This document shows, piece after piece, positions 62,533 to 64,000 of a stretch of DNA of 64,000 nt. Position numbers and translations under genes: made by a program. Below the pieces are notes generated by a model. The model ran no database searches, had not been told where the DNA came from, and saw only the letters and a list, made by a program, of their open reading frames with translations. Source of the stretch: Delphinus delphis (lineage: Eukaryota; Chordata; Mammalia; Artiodactyla; Delphinidae); contig NC_082698.1 of assembly GCF_949987515.2 (NCBI RefSeq), positions 35,391,964 to 35,455,963 of the forward strand, read 5' to 3'. How positions within the stretch are numbered: the first letter of the stretch is position 1; every line of letters starts with the position of its first letter.

Positions 62533-62545
62533 TGCCATCTGGTGG
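62533..62545 (-). promoter_or_regulatory. CTCF core-like motif
   Basis: The plus strand reads TGCCATCTGGTGG, so the minus strand reads CCACCAGATGGCA. This fits the CTCF core CCASYAGRKGGCR at every position. Motif evidence only. Confidence 0.6.
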
Positions 62546-63054
62546 CCACCTAGGAAACTATATGAACTAATCGCTGTCATTGGACCTCCAACCTGGGTTG
62601 GTACAATATCCTGGAAGCCAGGTCCAGGCTTGGGAACAAGCAGTTTATGCCTGTGGCTACAGGCAAAGGGAGAAAATAATCAAAGTCCAAGCCCTGGCAA
62701 AGGCAGCCTGGGGAATCTGGGAAGGAGCCCAAAGGCTCCATTCACAGGAGTTGATAGAGAGCAAGGATTAGGTCCAAACAGGGAGGTTCGCAAAGGAGTT
62801 CCAGCAGGAAAAACTTGGAGAGAGCTCCTGAACCAAAGCAAAGAAGGGGAGGGTTTTTTTTGTTTTTTGGTGGAAACTCTGCATTCAGCCTCAGGGCAGG
62901 GATGAGCTTAATTGTGAGCGAGCAGTCAGTTCTAACACCTTTCTTCAGGGCTTTCCTCATCTACCTTTTTTTTTCTTTTCTTTTCCTTAAATTTTTTTTT
63001 TCCCCATAGCTTAAAACTCAGATAATTTGGCAATTCCACATAAGGTCAAGGCTA

Positions 63055-63142
63055 CTTCACACTTCCCTTCTCTCTATCTTTCCCCTCTTCTTCCCTTGCT
63101 CCCTCCTTCCCACTTCCTTTTCTCTTTTCCCTTCCTTTTCAG
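63055..63142. repeat. Polypyrimidine tract
   Basis: About 88 bases with only a few purines. Confidence 0.85.
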
Positions 63143-63384
63143 CTCTTATTCTTGAGTTCTCAGGAGAACCTCCCTCTTTCTCGTCCTTCATTCTATCCAG
63201 GAACCAAAACATAATCCTATTTACAGCTGAAAAACCTAGAGATAGTGCTTGTGAGTCAGCTTTATCAAGAACAAGGGAAGGCAGAGGTGAAATGAAGAAC
63301 TGGTACCACTAACCCCTGCATCCCTGGGAGGAGGGATCAGAAGTCCCTTCAACATTACCACGAGGCTCAGTCCTCCCATTCACC

Positions 63385-63515
63385 CCCTGCATGATCTCCC
63401 CATGTGCCTGCATTCACGATTTTTGTTTCTTTTGTTCACTGCCATATTCCCAACATTTAAAACGGCATCTGGCATATAGAAGGAACTCTATTGATATTTG
63501 TTGAAGGGTGGAATG
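63385..63515 (+). repeat. L2 LINE 3' end
   Basis: Tail text ttcactgccatattcccaac at about 63436, a cggcatctggcatatagaagg stretch and a tgatatttgttgaagg end at about 63492. Confidence 0.75.
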
Positions 63516-64000
63516 AATATTCTCACTGTATAAGCAAATCTGGCTTATTCATTTTTTACCGTATTTCAGTTTTGCCTTGTAAGTGTTGCATTGATGCTAA
63601 TTTTCATCGTGAAAGCATGATTTGCGACTTTTGTGAAATAATTCAAACGTAACATGTGAGGCTATTTCTATCCCAAAAATTTTTTAAATTCCAAACCACC
63701 AAGTGACGTACTTTCAGAAAATAACTTTTCGTGTTTCACGAGTGTATCTTTTATGTACATAAATGAAGTAGAAAACCAACAAAATGGCCAGCTTTTACCT
63801 ATCTTAGCTTCTCACGTGCTCTTTGAATCCTCCCCCAAATAGAAGCTAAGACTATTAAATACAGAGGAGAAAACAAATTTGGAAAGCGGAAAAGTACCAA
63901 GCATTTGACAGAACATCTTGCCGACTGTGTTTTCTCTGTTTGCTGAGTCTCTTTTGCGTTATAAATCCTTGATGACAGAGACAGAGAAATATCTATTCTC

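Larger units (their letters stand above)
61961..64000. other. Unassigned; CTCF-like motif, pyrimidine tract, L2 end
   Basis: No supported exon. It holds a CTCF-like motif (62533-62545), a pyrimidine-rich tract (63055-63142) and an L2 end (63385-63515). Everything else is unassigned. Confidence 0.4.

Overview
This is 64 kb of mammalian, almost certainly cetacean (whale or dolphin), nuclear DNA. The best evidence is the 15 tRNA-Glu-derived CHR-type SINEs, whose 5' ends read gggcttccctggtggcgcag or its complement, together with artiodactyl-type L1 LINEs. I find no exon of a functional host protein-coding gene, no tRNA or rRNA gene and no CpG-island promoter. The window looks intergenic or deeply intronic and consists of layered transposon insertions in AT-rich sequence. 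Nearly all open reading frames seen are chance frames or repeat-derived frames.

Layout. 1-4150: L1 3' ends, then a nest in which an ancient repeat is split by a minus-strand L1, which is itself split by a processed HNRNPA1 retropseudogene. Both insertions keep target-site duplications (TSDs). 4150-16450: old L2, MIR, MER5 and L1 remnants with three SINEs. 16463-22501: the most notable object, a 6-kb L1-mediated insertion flanked by a 13-bp TSD. Its 5' end is not L1. It starts with the 5' UTR and first 15 codons of PRKACB (PKA catalytic subunit beta), runs through about 280 bp of unidentified sequence, and continues into L1 ORF1, ORF2 and the L1 3' end. The PRKACB part stops exactly where PKA exon 1 is known to end, which suggests a spliced PRKACB-L1 fusion transcript that was retroposed. 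22515-35740: old L1, a minus-strand L1 with a SINE inside it, unassigned sequence, microsatellites, a duplicated MIR block, and a plus-strand L1 carrying an inverted piece of its own 3' UTR. 35740-64000: mostly unassigned AT-rich DNA with L2, MIR and MaLR-like remnants, more SINEs, a 5'-inverted (twin-primed) L1, and one strong CTCF-type motif.

No genes work together here. What links the parts is L1 machinery: it copied itself, supplied the reverse transcription for the SINEs, and made the HNRNPA1 and PRKACB retrocopies. All L1 reading frames seen are broken by stops, frameshifts or insertions. Repeat family names and edges come from pattern recognition without a database search, so boundaries of the ancient repeats are approximate, while TSD-defined boundaries are exact.
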